Assembly (NCBI RefSeq): GCF_002077155.1
Contig: NZ_CP015027.1
Coordinates: 3,171,442-3,235,441, forward strand
Origin: Sporosarcina sp. P33
GTDB taxonomy: Bacteria > Bacillota > Bacilli > Bacillales_A > Planococcaceae
Length of the DNA stretch: 64,000 bases
Direction of reading: 5' to 3'
The position numbers were made by a program, and so were the translations under genes. The notes beneath the pieces are model-generated. The model worked only from the letters and a program-made list of their open reading frames with translations. It was not told the origin of the DNA and ran no database searches. This document shows, piece after piece, positions 35,732 through 45,584 of this stretch; within the stretch, counting starts at the first letter, position 1, and each line of letters begins with the position of its first letter.

Positions 35732-37555
35732 ATGAATCAAGAGCAGAGATTAGCACGTCAGCAGAACATCCGAAATTTTTCTATCATTGCCCATATCGAT
35801 CACGGCAAATCGACATTAGCTGACCGTATTTTAGAAAAAACGGAAATAGTAAAGACCCGGAATATGAAATCGCAATCATTGGATTCCATGGATCTGGAGC
35901 GTGAACGGGGCATCACCATTAAGTTGAATGCCGTTCAGTTAACATACACTGCAAAAAATGGTGAAGACTATACGTTTCACTTGATTGATACACCGGGACA
36001 CGTCGACTTCACATATGAAGTATCAAGAAGTCTGGCGGCCTGCGAAGGGGCCATCCTCGTTGTGGATGCGGCGCAGGGCATTGAAGCCCAAACATTGGCC
36101 AACGTCTATCTGGCACTGGACAATGATTTGGAAATACTGCCTGTCATCAATAAGATTGATCTGCCGGCAGCGGACCCTGAGCGCGTCAAACAGGAAATTG
36201 AAGATGTGATCGGCTTAGATGCATCAGAAGCAGTGCTGGCTTCTGCAAAAGCAGGAATCGGTATTGATGAAATTCTGGAGCAGATTGTGGAAAAGGTTCC
36301 GGCTCCTCAAGGAGATCCTGATGCCCCTTTAAAAGCATTGATCTTTGACTCGCATTACGATCAGTACAAAGGTGTCATCGTCAATATTCGAATCGTAGAA
36401 GGTAAAGTAAAGCCGGGCGATAAAATTCGCATGATGGCAACAGGAAAAGAGTTTGAAGTACTGGAAACAGGTGTCTTCACTCCCTCTATTTCTCCGCGTG
36501 AAGAATTAACTGTAGGAGATGTAGGCTTCCTTTCCGCATCTATTAAAAATGTTGGAGACACACGGGTGGGCGACACGATTACCCATGTTCATAATCCGGC
36601 TCCCGAGGCACTGCCGGGTTACCGCCGAATGAATCCTATGGTATTCTGCGGCCTGTATCCGATTGATACATCCAAATACAATGACTTGCGTGAAGCACTT
36701 GAAAAGCTTGAACTGAATGACTCTGCACTTGAGTATGAGCCAGAGACTTCTCAGGCGCTCGGCTTCGGTTACCGCTGCGGCTTCCTCGGTCTGCTGCACA
36801 TGGAAATCATCCAGGAACGAATCGAGCGTGAATTCAAGATAGATTTAATCACAACGGCACCAAGTGTTATATACAAAGTTAACTTGACGGACGGCTCGAC
36901 TTTGGACGTCGATAATCCTTCGATGATGCCTGCTGCGCAAAAAGTTGATTTCGTTGAGGAACCTTATGTGAAAGCTTCCATCATGGTTCCGAATGATTAT
37001 GTAGGTGCCGTTATGGAGCTTTGCCAGCACAAGCGCGGAGATTTCATCACGATGGATTATATGGACAGTACACGCGTGAATGTTATTTATGAATTGCCTT
37101 TAGCAGAAATCGTCTATGACTTCTTTGATCAGCTGAAATCCAGCACAAAAGGCTACGCTTCCCTGGATTATGAATTAATCGGTTATAAACGTTCTAAGCT
37201 TGTTAAAATGGACATTCTGCTGAATGGTGAAACTGTCGATGCACTGAGCTTTATCGTGCATAGTGACTTTAGCTATGAGCGCGGAAAGGCTATCGTTGAA
37301 AAGCTGAAATCATTAATCCCAAGACAGCAATTCGAAGTGCCGGTTCAGGCGGCAATCGGTCAGAAAATCGTGGCGCGTTCCACGATCAAATCGATGGGTA
37401 AAAACGTTTTGGCTAAATGTTACGGCGGGGATATTTCCCGTAAGCGTAAACTTCTTGAGAAGCAAAAAGAAGGTAAAAAGAAGATGAAACAAGTCGGCTC
37501 GGTGGAAGTTCCGCAAGAGGCGTTCATGGCTGTTTTGAAGATGGACGAAGATTAA
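35732..37555 (+). CDS. lepA: Elongation factor 4 (LepA)
   Basis: A ribosome-associated GTPase that acts in initiation/assembly or back-translocation. The 607-residue protein has AHIDHGKST (G1), DTPGHVDF (G3) and NKIDLP (G4), EF-G-like domains II, III and V, and the LepA-specific C-terminal domain ([20 protein letters not shown]). ATG 35732 follows TAGGAGTG; the GTG one codon upstream is closer to the site. Own promoter and a strong terminator make it probably monocistronic. Confidence 0.97.
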   Translation: MNQEQRLARQQNIRNFSIIAHIDHGKSTLADRILEKTEIVKTRNMKSQSLDSMDLERERGITIKLNAVQLTYTAKNGEDYTFHLIDTPGHVDFTYEVSRSLAACEGAILVVDAAQGIEAQTLANVYLALDNDLEILPVINKIDLPAADPERVKQEIEDVIGLDASEAVLASAKAGIGIDEILEQIVEKVPAPQGDPDAPLKALIFDSHYDQYKGVIVNIRIVEGKVKPGDKIRMMATGKEFEVLETGVFTPSISPREELTVGDVGFLSASIKNVGDTRVGDTITHVHNPAPEALPGYRRMNPMVFCGLYPIDTSKYNDLREALEKLELNDSALEYEPETSQALGFGYRCGFLGLLHMEIIQERIEREFKIDLITTAPSVIYKVNLTDGSTLDVDNPSMMPAAQKVDFVEEPYVKASIMVPNDYVGAVMELCQHKRGDFITMDYMDSTRVNVIYELPLAEIVYDFFDQLKSSTKGYASLDYELIGYKRSKLVKMDILLNGETVDALSFIVHSDFSYERGKAIVEKLKSLIPRQQFEVPVQAAIGQKIVARSTIKSMGKNVLAKCYGGDISRKRKLLEKQKEGKKKMKQVGSVEVPQEAFMAVLKMDED

Positions 37556-37564
37556 TTGGACTCA

Positions 37565-37595
37565 GCAAAAAGAGGGCAAACCGCCCTCTTTTTGC
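37565..37595 (+). terminator. Terminator after lepA
   Basis: GCAAAAAGAGGGC and GCCCTCTTTTTGC form a perfect 13-bp stem with a 5-nt loop. Confidence 0.9.
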
Positions 37596-37627
37596 CGTTT
37601 ACATATTTAGAAAAAGGATGTGACAGC

Positions 37628-38767
37628 ATGCGGGGAGTGTATATTCATATACCGTTTTGCCAGCAAATCTGTTATTACTGTGATTTTAATAAAGTATTCC
37701 TGAAAAATCAGCCGGTCGATCAATATATAGAATCCATCGGAAAAGAGTTTCATTATATGAAAGAAGCCGGCTATTCGTTTGATCAAGTGGAAACGGTGTT
37801 TTTAGGCGGAGGCACTCCAACGGCACTCAATGTCGCGCAGCTTGACCGTTTACTGACGATCGTTTCACAATATATTGATGTGACAGCGCTGAAGGAGTTT
37901 ACGACAGAAGCAAATCCTGATGATCTGTCGGAAGATCAGCTGGTCGTATTAAAAGAGAAAGGCGTGAACCGTCTATCCATCGGTGTCCAGACTTTTAACG
38001 AACGTTTGCTGAAGCAAATAGGCCGGACTCATTCCAATGAAGATGTGGAACGCGTCATTGCTGCCGCGCGTAAGATCGGTTTCGATAACATCAGCATTGA
38101 TCTCATGTACGGACTGCCGACGCAAACGGCGGAAGAATGGGAAGAGACGCTTGACCGCGCATTATCACTTGATTTGCCGCATTACTCTGCGTACTCATTG
38201 ATTGTGGAGCCGAAAACGGTATTCTACAACCGGATGGTCAAAGGCAAGCTGCCGCTGCCAGGGGAAGATATAGAGGCAGAAATGTTTGCTATGGTGATGG
38301 ACCGCATGAATAAAAAGGGCCTGAATCAGTATGAAATCAGTAATTTTGCTAAATCCGGCTATCCTTCGTTTCATAACCTGATTTATTGGGAAAACTCTCA
38401 CTATGCGGGAATCGGGGCAGGCGCACATGGTTATCTTGGGAAAGAGCGCTATGCGAACGTTGGCCCGCTGACACACTATATTGATTTGCTGGAAGATGGA
38501 AAACTGCCTCGTAAAGAAGTGCATGAAGTGACACAGTCCGAATCCATGGAAGAAGAAATGTTTCTGGGTCTGCGGATTATTGAAGGGGTATCCATGAAAG
38601 AATTTGAGGAAAAGTTCAAACGGCCAATCCGCGAAGTATTCGGAAAGCCAATAGAAGAACTGCAGCGTCAAGGGCTTCTGCAAATCACAGGAGATCATCT
38701 TCAGCTGACGAGAAAAGGTGTTTTTCAAGGAAATACAGCATTTCAGGAATTTTTACTCGATAAGTGA
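37628..38767 (+). CDS. hemW: Radical SAM heme chaperone HemW
   Basis: HemW binds heme and a [4Fe-4S] cluster and is related to, but distinct from, coproporphyrinogen dehydrogenase HemN. The 379-residue protein has the radical SAM motif C11-C15-C18 (CQQICYYC), GGGTPTAL, and the HemN C-terminal domain. It lacks the extra N-terminal region of true HemN. ATG 37628 follows AAAGGATG; upstream frame to 37556 crosses the lepA terminator. It precedes hrcA, the common Bacillales order. Confidence 0.94.
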   Translation: MRGVYIHIPFCQQICYYCDFNKVFLKNQPVDQYIESIGKEFHYMKEAGYSFDQVETVFLGGGTPTALNVAQLDRLLTIVSQYIDVTALKEFTTEANPDDLSEDQLVVLKEKGVNRLSIGVQTFNERLLKQIGRTHSNEDVERVIAAARKIGFDNISIDLMYGLPTQTAEEWEETLDRALSLDLPHYSAYSLIVEPKTVFYNRMVKGKLPLPGEDIEAEMFAMVMDRMNKKGLNQYEISNFAKSGYPSFHNLIYWENSHYAGIGAGAHGYLGKERYANVGPLTHYIDLLEDGKLPRKEVHEVTQSESMEEEMFLGLRIIEGVSMKEFEEKFKRPIREVFGKPIEELQRQGLLQITGDHLQLTRKGVFQGNTAFQEFLLDK

Positions 38768-38777
38768 GTTTGATTCG

Positions 38778-38806
38778 TTGACATGCAAAATAGAATTTGA
38801 TAAATT
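38778..38806 (+). promoter_or_regulatory. SigA promoter of the hrcA-grpE-dnaK operon
   Basis: TTGACA (38778-38783), 17-bp spacer, TAAATT (38801-38806), immediately upstream of the CIRCE operator. Confidence 0.8.
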
Positions 38807-38816
38807 ATGAGTAGTA

Positions 38817-38843
38817 TTAGCACTCGGTGTTAATGAGTGCTAA
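38817..38843 (+). promoter_or_regulatory. CIRCE operator (HrcA binding site)
   Basis: TTAGCACTC (38817-38825), 9-bp spacer, GAGTGCTAA (38835-38843): the exact CIRCE consensus. It overlaps the transcription start region, so HrcA should repress the operon under non-stress conditions. Confidence 0.97.
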
Positions 38844-38857
38844 CAGGAGTGATGATC

Positions 38858-39913
38858 ATGTTGACAAACAGACAATTGCTCATACTACAATTGACAGTGA
38901 AAGATTTCATCGAGTCTGCTCAGCCTGTGGGTTCCAGACAGCTGTCAAAGAAGCCGGAAGCGCCATTTAGTTCGGCAACCATCCGGAATGATATGGCGGA
39001 TCTGGAGGACATGGGTTATTTAGAAAAGACTCACACATCATCTGGAAGAGTGCCTTCTGAAAAAGGCTACCGGTTTTTTGTAGATCATTTACTGCAGCCG
39101 CAAGCGCTGGGTCTGGAAGACAGCTTGCAGCTGCGGACGGTATTTCAGGAGAAAGTAGGAGAGTCCGAAGAGTTAATTCGTAAATCTGCGACCATTCTGT
39201 CGGAGCTGACGAATTATACGTCTATATTACTTGGGCCTGATACTTCAGCACATGCCGTCAAGAAATTTTCAATTGTACCTTTGGATCAGCAACGGGCAGT
39301 CGCGATTATCGTCACAGATAATGGTCATGTGGAAAATCGTATTTTCGATATACCGCAGGGACTGACTGCTTCAGAAATTGAGAAGACGGTAAATATTTTA
39401 AATGAACGCCTAATCGGCACATCGCTTGTGCAGCTGCAGCAAAAATTGCAGCTCGAAGCGAAGCATGTATTTGAACAGCATATTCACCAGGCGGAACAAC
39501 TATTCAGCTCATTGCAGCAAGCGATTGCTGTGGAGCCTGAAGAACGGTTGTATTTCGGCGGGAAATTGAATATGTGGAAACAACCGGAATTTCACGACTT
39601 CCAAAAGATGCAGTCGTTTTTTGAACTGATCGAGAAGGGCAATCCTGCAATGGCTCTTTTCCAAAAGAATGGACAAGGAATTCAAGTTCGCATCGGTTCT
39701 GAAAACAATGTGCTGGATATGGAAGATTATAGCGTGATCACTTCCACATACTCGGCAGGGGAGAATATGGAAGGTTCCATTGCAATTATCGGTCCGAAAC
39801 GGATGGATTACGGAAGAGTCATTACGCTGCTTGATATTTTAAGCAGTGATTTATCTTCTGCACTTCACCGGCTGAACATCGGACAAGACGGGAACAGGGG
39901 GCAAGACAGGTGA
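38858..39913 (+). CDS. hrcA: Heat-inducible transcription repressor HrcA
   Basis: HrcA represses class I heat-shock genes by binding CIRCE and is kept active by GroEL. The 351-residue protein has an N-terminal winged helix (LTNRQLLILQLTVKDFIE, FSSATIRNDMADLEDMGYLEKTHTSSGRVPS), a GAF-like middle and a C-terminal dimerisation region. ATG 38858 follows AGGAGTG; upstream in-frame starts lie within the operator. The operator just before it means autoregulation. Its stop overlaps the grpE start (GTGA). Confidence 0.97.
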   Translation: MLTNRQLLILQLTVKDFIESAQPVGSRQLSKKPEAPFSSATIRNDMADLEDMGYLEKTHTSSGRVPSEKGYRFFVDHLLQPQALGLEDSLQLRTVFQEKVGESEELIRKSATILSELTNYTSILLGPDTSAHAVKKFSIVPLDQQRAVAIIVTDNGHVENRIFDIPQGLTASEIEKTVNILNERLIGTSLVQLQQKLQLEAKHVFEQHIHQAEQLFSSLQQAIAVEPEERLYFGGKLNMWKQPEFHDFQKMQSFFELIEKGNPAMALFQKNGQGIQVRIGSENNVLDMEDYSVITSTYSAGENMEGSIAIIGPKRMDYGRVITLLDILSSDLSSALHRLNIGQDGNRGQDR

Positions 39914-40491
39914 CGGAAAAACAAGAATTTAACGGGCAGCAAGATGAAAATCTTTCCGTGGATGAGCAGGAGCTCAACGAAGCGGCTGATCAGCCTGAAG
40001 CTGAAGAAGTCGTTGAAGAGCTCACAAAAGAGCAGGAACTTGAGAACAAAATAGATGAATTAACGAAAGCACTTGAAGAAGAAGAGAGTAAGCGGCTGCG
40101 TGTTTTGGCAGATATGGAAAACATGAAAAGACGGGCTTCACTCGACTATCAGACGCTGCAGACTTATCGTGCACAAAACGTAATGGTAAATATTTTGCCT
40201 GTACTCGATAACTTTGAGCGCGCTCTTTCAGTAGAAGCAAAAGAAGAGGAAACCAAATCCCTCCTCACAGGAATGGAGATGGTCTACCGCTCACTTGTGG
40301 AAGCACTGAAATCAGAAGGCTTAGAAGAAATTGAGGCGCTGGATAAAGAGTTTGATCCGAACTTCCACCAGGCAGTCATGACTGGCAGTGAAGATGACAA
40401 AGAGTCCGGAATTATCCTGGACGAAATGCAAAAAGGATATAAGCTTAAAGAACGCGTGCTCAGACCATCCATGGTAAAAGTAAACGAATAA
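39910..40491 (+). CDS. grpE: Nucleotide exchange factor GrpE
   Basis: Exchanges ADP for ATP on DnaK and acts as a thermosensor. The 193-residue protein has an acidic, probably disordered N terminus (to about 45), a long coiled coil (ELENKIDELTKALEEEESKRLRVLADMENM) and the beta-domain with DPNFHQAVM and VLRPSMVKVN. GTG 39910 overlaps the hrcA stop and uses an AGGGGG-like site. Confidence 0.96.
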   Translation: MTEKQEFNGQQDENLSVDEQELNEAADQPEAEEVVEELTKEQELENKIDELTKALEEEESKRLRVLADMENMKRRASLDYQTLQTYRAQNVMVNILPVLDNFERALSVEAKEEETKSLLTGMEMVYRSLVEALKSEGLEEIEALDKEFDPNFHQAVMTGSEDDKESGIILDEMQKGYKLKERVLRPSMVKVNE

Positions 40492-40530
40492 AAATTCTAA
40501 TGCATTGACACTATAGGAGGAAAATCACAC

Positions 40531-42366
40531 ATGAGTAAAATTATCGGTATTGACTTAGGAACAACAAACTCAGTAGTAGCTGTATACGAAGGCGGAGAAG
40601 CAAAAGTAATTCCAAACCCGGAAGGCAACAGAACATCACCATCCGTTGTAGCTTTTAAAAACGGTGAAAGACAAGTTGGGGAAGTAGCGAAGCGTCAGTC
40701 CATCACGAACCCGAACACTATCATGTCTGTGAAAAGACATATGGGAACTGATTTCAAAGTGGAAGTTGACGGTAAAGAATATTCTCCGCAGGAAGTTTCT
40801 GCAATGATTCTTCAGTACATGAAAGGTTATGCGGAAGAATACTTGGGCGAAAAAGTAACGAAAGCGGTTATTACCGTTCCAGCATACTTTAACGATGCAC
40901 AGCGTCAGGCAACAAAAGACGCAGGTACAATTGCAGGACTAGAAGTAGAGCGTATCATCAACGAGCCGACAGCTGCTGCACTTGCTTACGGTCTTGACAA
41001 AACAGACGAAGATCAGACAATCCTTGTATATGACTTAGGTGGCGGTACGTTTGACGTATCCATCCTTGAACTGGGTGACGGAGTATTCCAAGTGCGTTCT
41101 ACAGCGGGTGACAACAAACTGGGCGGAGACGACTTTGATGATATTATCATGGATTATCTGGTTCAGGAATTCCGCAAAGAAAATTCCATTGACCTTTCAA
41201 AAGACAAAATGGCTATGCAGCGCCTGAAAGATGCTGCTGAGAAAGCGAAGAAAGATTTGTCCGGTGTTACATCGACTCAAATCTCGCTGCCATTCATTAC
41301 TGCTGGAGAAGCAGGACCGCTTCATATGGAAATTACATTGACTCGCGGCAAATTCGACGAGCTGACTGCAGGCCTTGTAGAACGTTCTATGGTTCCGACT
41401 CGCCAGGCACTGAAAGACGCAGACTTGTCAGCATCTGACATTGACCGTGTAATCCTCGTAGGTGGGTCAACGCGTATTCCTGCTGTACAGGAAGCGATCA
41501 AACAAGCAACAGGCAAAGAGCCGTTTAAAGGGGTTAACCCGGATGAAGTCGTAGCAATGGGTGCGGCGGTTCAAGGTTCTATCCTGACTGGAGACGTAAA
41601 AGACGTAGTACTTCTGGACGTAACGCCTCTTTCATTGGGTATTGAAACAATGGGCTCCGTTTTCACAAAGCTAATTGAACGCAACACAACAATCCCTACA
41701 AGCAAATCACAAGTGTTCTCTACAGCAGCTGACAACCAGCCGGCAGTTGATATCCACGTATTGCAGGGTGAGCGTCCGATGGCGGCAGACAACAAAACAC
41801 TTGGCCGTTTCCAATTGACGGATATTCCTCCGGCACCACGCGGCGTTCCACAAATCGAAGTAACATTCGACATCGATAAAAACGGTATCGTAAATGTTAA
41901 AGCGAAAGATTTGGGTACACAGAAAGAACAGAACATTACAATTCAATCAAGTTCAGGCCTTTCTGACGAAGAAATTGATCAAATGGTCAAAGATGCAGAA
42001 GCACACGCTGAAGAAGATAAAAAGCGTAAAGAAGAAGCAGAACTTCGCAATGAAGCAGATCAATTAGTATTTATGGCTGAAAAGACACTGAAAGATATTG
42101 AAGGTAAAGTGGATGAAGCAGAAGTGAAGGAAGCGCAAACGGCATTGGAAGAATTGAAAGCTGCCAATGAATCCGGAGAACTTGAAGAAATTCGTACGAA
42201 GAAAGAAAAACTCGACGAATTAGTGCAGGCTCTGTCTGTGAAATTGTATGAGCAGGCTGCAGCGGAAGCACAGGCTGCACAAGGCGATGCACAGCCAGGC
42301 CAGGAAGACGATAATGTAGTCGATGCGGACTTCGAAGAAGTCGAAGACGATAAAGACAAGAAATAA
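40531..42366 (+). CDS. dnaK: Molecular chaperone DnaK (Hsp70)
   Basis: Hsp70 ATPase that binds hydrophobic peptides with DnaJ and GrpE. The 611-residue protein has the nucleotide-binding domain ([34 protein letters not shown]), the conserved linker [11 protein letters not shown], the substrate domain and a lid with an acidic tail rich in Glu/Asp ending DDKDKK. AGGAGG is perfectly placed. It lies 39 nt after grpE in the CIRCE operon. A terminator follows, separating it partly from dnaJ. Confidence 0.99.
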   Translation: MSKIIGIDLGTTNSVVAVYEGGEAKVIPNPEGNRTSPSVVAFKNGERQVGEVAKRQSITNPNTIMSVKRHMGTDFKVEVDGKEYSPQEVSAMILQYMKGYAEEYLGEKVTKAVITVPAYFNDAQRQATKDAGTIAGLEVERIINEPTAAALAYGLDKTDEDQTILVYDLGGGTFDVSILELGDGVFQVRSTAGDNKLGGDDFDDIIMDYLVQEFRKENSIDLSKDKMAMQRLKDAAEKAKKDLSGVTSTQISLPFITAGEAGPLHMEITLTRGKFDELTAGLVERSMVPTRQALKDADLSASDIDRVILVGGSTRIPAVQEAIKQATGKEPFKGVNPDEVVAMGAAVQGSILTGDVKDVVLLDVTPLSLGIETMGSVFTKLIERNTTIPTSKSQVFSTAADNQPAVDIHVLQGERPMAADNKTLGRFQLTDIPPAPRGVPQIEVTFDIDKNGIVNVKAKDLGTQKEQNITIQSSSGLSDEEIDQMVKDAEAHAEEDKKRKEEAELRNEADQLVFMAEKTLKDIEGKVDEAEVKEAQTALEELKAANESGELEEIRTKKEKLDELVQALSVKLYEQAAAEAQAAQGDAQPGQEDDNVVDADFEEVEDDKDKK

Positions 42367-42389
42367 GTAAATATAAATAGCTATTGACG

Positions 42390-42427
42390 GAAAAGTCAAA
42401 GTCCGAAATTCCGGCTTTGACTTTTTC
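42390..42427 (+). terminator. Terminator between dnaK and dnaJ
   Basis: GAAAAGTCAAAG and CTTTGACTTTT(T)C pair, closing on an inner CCG/CGG hairpin, and end in a T run. Confidence 0.8.
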
Positions 42428-42428
42428 G

Positions 42429-42467
42429 TTTGTTAACTAACAAAATTCAATATCAACGTGTTACAAT
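42429..42467 (+). promoter_or_regulatory. Extended -10 promoter and palindrome upstream of dnaJ
   Basis: TTTGTTA-AC-TAACAAA (42429-42444) is a near-perfect palindrome. TGTTACAAT (TACAAT at 42462-42467) is an extended -10 about 36 bp before the dnaJ ATG. The palindrome covers the -35 region. Confidence 0.45.
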
Positions 42468-42502
42468 GGACAACAGGTAAAATGCGATGAGGGGTGCAGT
42501 GA

Positions 42503-43624
42503 ATGAGTAAACGAGATTACTATGACGTGCTTGGCGTTTCTAAGTCCGCTACAAAGGAAGAAATCCGCAAAGCATATCGTAAGCTATCGAAACAATACCA
42601 TCCGGACTTAAATAAAGAAGCGGATGCTGAAGTGAAATTTAAAGAAGTCACAGAAGCATTTGAGGTACTGAGCGACGAGAATAAACGTGCAGAGTACGAT
42701 CAATTCGGTCATGCCGGTCCTGGGCAAGGATTTGGCGGATTCGGCGGCGGCGGAGCGGAAGGCTTCGGATTCGAAGATATTTTCAGCACGTTCTTTGGCG
42801 GCAGTGCAAGAAGAAGAGATCCGAATGCCCCGCAAAAAGGAAATGACCTGCAATATACAATGACGGTCGATTTCATGGATGCTATTTTCGGTAAAGAAAC
42901 GGAAATTGATATTCCGCGCGAAGAAGAGTGTGATACATGTGACGGAACAGGCGCCAAAAAAGGCACGAGTGTTAAAACATGTACAGAATGTAATGGTTCA
43001 GGTGAAATATCGGTTGCACAAAACACGCCATTTGGCCAGGTTGTTAACCGCAGAACATGTCCAACCTGTCAGGGAACAGGTAAAATCATTCCTGAAAAAT
43101 GTGAAACATGCCGAGGTAAAGGCCGCGTAACGAAAAACAAAGTCATTAAAGTGACAATTCCTGCAGGAGTGGATCAGGGACAGCGTTTGCGTGTAGGCGG
43201 TCAAGGTGAAGCCGGTATTAACGGCGGACCTCCTGGGGACTTATACATCGTATTTAATGTACGTCCGCATAAGCGCTTTATCCGTGAAGAAGACGATATC
43301 ATCCTTGAATTAACGCTGACATTCCCGCAGGCTGCACTTGGAGACGAACTCGAAGTTCAGACAGTCCACGGAAAAGTTAAGCTGAAAATTCCGGCTGGCA
43401 CTCAAAACGGCACCAATTTCCGCCTCCGGGGCAAAGGGGTTCCAAACGTACACGGGCACGGAGTAGGAGATCAGCACGTCATCGTCAAAGTGGCAACACC
43501 GAAAAAGATGACAGAACGGCAAAAAGAATTGCTGCGTGAGTTTGCTTCCATTGAAGGAGAGACTCCTGATGAGTATTCCAGCTCATTTTTCGATAAAATC
43601 AAACGCACTTTCAAAGGTGAATGA
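42503..43624 (+). CDS. dnaJ: Molecular chaperone DnaJ
   Basis: J-protein co-chaperone that stimulates DnaK ATPase and delivers substrates. The 373-residue type A protein has the J domain with HPD ([12 protein letters not shown]), a Gly/Phe-rich linker (about 75-95), and four zinc repeats ([32 protein letters not shown]) followed by the substrate-binding beta domains. Start ATG 42503 with GAGGGGTG upstream. prmA follows 15 nt after the stop. Confidence 0.98.
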   Translation: MSKRDYYDVLGVSKSATKEEIRKAYRKLSKQYHPDLNKEADAEVKFKEVTEAFEVLSDENKRAEYDQFGHAGPGQGFGGFGGGGAEGFGFEDIFSTFFGGSARRRDPNAPQKGNDLQYTMTVDFMDAIFGKETEIDIPREEECDTCDGTGAKKGTSVKTCTECNGSGEISVAQNTPFGQVVNRRTCPTCQGTGKIIPEKCETCRGKGRVTKNKVIKVTIPAGVDQGQRLRVGGQGEAGINGGPPGDLYIVFNVRPHKRFIREEDDIILELTLTFPQAALGDELEVQTVHGKVKLKIPAGTQNGTNFRLRGKGVPNVHGHGVGDQHVIVKVATPKKMTERQKELLREFASIEGETPDEYSSSFFDKIKRTFKGE

Positions 43625-43639
43625 AAGGATTGAATAACT

Positions 43640-44584
43640 GTGAAATGGTCTGAAGTTTCCGTCCATACGACGCATGAGGCAACTGAGGCAGTGGCAAATA
43701 TTCTGCATGAAGCAGGAGCAAGCGGAGTCGTCATTGAAGATTCCGAAGAGCCCGGCAAAGAGCGGGTGGATCAATACGGCGAAATGTATGCACTTGATAA
43801 AAATGATTTCCCGAATGAAGGAGTCATTATCAAAGCGTATTTGCCTGTCAACAGTTTTATCAATGAAACCGTGCAGGAGCTTGAACTGGAAATTGAAGGC
43901 CTTCGTCAGTTTTCATTGAATCCGGGACGTTTTACGATCGGTATTACAGAAGTCGACGAGGAAGATTGGGCAAACTCGTGGAAACAATACTTCCACCCGG
44001 TAAAAATATCCAAGCGTTTTACTATCGTCCCTACATGGGAAGAGTATACGCCGGTAGAATCGGATGAACTGATCATTGAACTGGATCCGGGTATGGCGTT
44101 CGGTACAGGAACGCATCCGACAACAGTTTTATGCTTACAGGCACTGGAGAAATATTTGGAGCCTGGTCAGACTATAGTTGATGTTGGAACCGGTTCAGGT
44201 GTACTGGCAATCGGTGCCGCATTACTCGGTGCGAAACACATTACAGCGCTCGATCTGGATGAGGTTGCTGTCCGTGCCGCCCAGGAAAATGTCACGTATA
44301 ACCATGCAGATGACCGCATTACGGTGTTAAAGGGAAATCTTCTTGATTCTATTGAAGAAACACCTGATCTTATTATTGCTAATATACTTGCGGATGTCAT
44401 CATGTCGTTTTCACACGATGCCTACGAGCTCGTCAAACCGGGCGGATTATTTATTGCGTCCGGAATTATCGGTGCAAAGCGGGATGAAGTTCGCAATGAT
44501 TTCATCGAAAAAGGGTTCGACATTGTAGAAACGGTGCTCATGGAAGATTGGGTGGCCATTATCGCACGCAAAGGCAGTGAATAA
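43640..44584 (+). CDS. prmA: Ribosomal protein L11 methyltransferase PrmA
   Basis: SAM-dependent enzyme that methylates ribosomal protein L11 (uL11). The 314-residue protein has an N-terminal substrate-recognition domain (MKWSEVSVHTTHEATEAV), the linker DPGMAFGTGTHPTT, the SAM loop VDVGTGSGVLAIGA and the NILADV active-site segment. GTG 43640 with AAAGGAT gives the family N terminus. Its stop shares one base with the rsmE ATG (TAATG). Confidence 0.96.
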   Translation: MKWSEVSVHTTHEATEAVANILHEAGASGVVIEDSEEPGKERVDQYGEMYALDKNDFPNEGVIIKAYLPVNSFINETVQELELEIEGLRQFSLNPGRFTIGITEVDEEDWANSWKQYFHPVKISKRFTIVPTWEEYTPVESDELIIELDPGMAFGTGTHPTTVLCLQALEKYLEPGQTIVDVGTGSGVLAIGAALLGAKHITALDLDEVAVRAAQENVTYNHADDRITVLKGNLLDSIEETPDLIIANILADVIMSFSHDAYELVKPGGLFIASGIIGAKRDEVRNDFIEKGFDIVETVLMEDWVAIIARKGSE

Positions 44585-45327
44585 TGGTGCAGCGATATTT
44601 TCTGGATCAGCCGTTTGATGAACAGCAGCAAGTTGCCATCAGCGGTGACGACTACAAGCATATTGTTAAAGTCATGCGCATGACACCCGGCCAGGAAGTG
44701 CTGACGGTATACGAAGGCATCGTATCTGCTGCAGTAATTGACAGCATTTCGGAAGAACATGTCACCGTGTCGCAGCTGAGGGTGATCGATCAGGACAATG
44801 AATTGCCGGTTTCAGTAACCATCGCATGCGGTCTGCCTAAAGGTGATAAACTCGACTGGATTACGCAAAAAGGAACCGAGCTTGGCATGAGCCGGCTGAT
44901 TCCATTTGCAGCAAGCCGTTCGATTGTGAAATGGGATGCTAAAAAAGGCGGTAAACGCATAGAGCGTCTGCAAAAGATTGCCAAAGAAGCTGCGGAACAA
45001 TGTCATCGCAATAAGGTGCCCGAGATATCTTCCGTCCAAAGCGTCAAGCAGCTGATTGCATCCACTGCCTCTTTTGACATCAAACTGTTTGCGGATGAAG
45101 AAGACGCAAAAAGCGACGTGCCGCATAAGATTGCTGACCGTCTGAAAAATGTGCATCCTGGACAAACGATAGCAGTTGTTTTTGGACCGGAAGGCGGTTT
45201 GGCAAGGGAAGAGGCTGCTTTACTGCAAGAAGCAGGATTCCTTCCAGCATCGCTCGGACCAAGAATTCTGCGTACAGAAACAGCTCCTTTATATGTATTG
45301 TCCGCCATGTCTTATGAATTTGAATGA
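44584..45327 (+). CDS. rsmE: 16S rRNA (uracil-1498-N3)-methyltransferase RsmE
   Basis: SPOUT methyltransferase that modifies U1498 in the 16S rRNA decoding region. The 247-residue protein has an N-terminal PUA-like domain (MVQRYFLDQPF) and the knotted C-terminal domain with FGPEGGLAREEA and LGPRILRTETAPLY. Translation is coupled to prmA by the 1-nt overlap. A weak terminator follows. Confidence 0.95.
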   Translation: MVQRYFLDQPFDEQQQVAISGDDYKHIVKVMRMTPGQEVLTVYEGIVSAAVIDSISEEHVTVSQLRVIDQDNELPVSVTIACGLPKGDKLDWITQKGTELGMSRLIPFAASRSIVKWDAKKGGKRIERLQKIAKEAAEQCHRNKVPEISSVQSVKQLIASTASFDIKLFADEEDAKSDVPHKIADRLKNVHPGQTIAVVFGPEGGLAREEAALLQEAGFLPASLGPRILRTETAPLYVLSAMSYEFE

Positions 45328-45334
45328 AAGAGGG

Positions 45335-45362
45335 AAGCAGCTGATCTATTCAGCTGCTTTGC
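45335..45362. terminator. Probable terminator after rsmE
   Basis: AAGCAGCTGA and TCAGCTGCTT form a 10-bp stem with a 5-nt loop. The tail is short in T on the plus strand. Confidence 0.55.
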
Positions 45363-45480
45363 ATTTATATCCGCTGTATCCACCACATCCGTATGCCGGA
45401 AACAATGCTTTACAAGTAGGCTGCCTGCAAATCCCCCGATAAAAGGTCCTCCAAACTCACCAAAACTTCAGTGGATTCAT
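45346..45480 (-). pseudogene. Possible relic of a small Gly/Tyr-rich (coat-like) gene
   Basis: On the minus strand ATG at 45480 and TAG at 45346 are in one frame but with a TGA at codon 8. A neighbouring frame reads EFGGPFIGGFAGSLL, and the original frame ends PAYGCGGYSGYKCKAAE. Together they look like a 45-50 residue glycine-rich protein, of the kind found in spore coats, broken by two shifts. There is no good ribosome site. This is pattern recognition only; overlapping frames here also look protein-like by chance. Confidence 0.25.
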
Positions 45481-45584
45481 TTTTTCTTTCTGGTAAGGTT
45501 GCGTTATGCCCATTTTGCACGATTGTGATATTATAGGATAAGTTATGATTTTTATTGAGTGTAATGAAAGGATGAAAAATAAAT

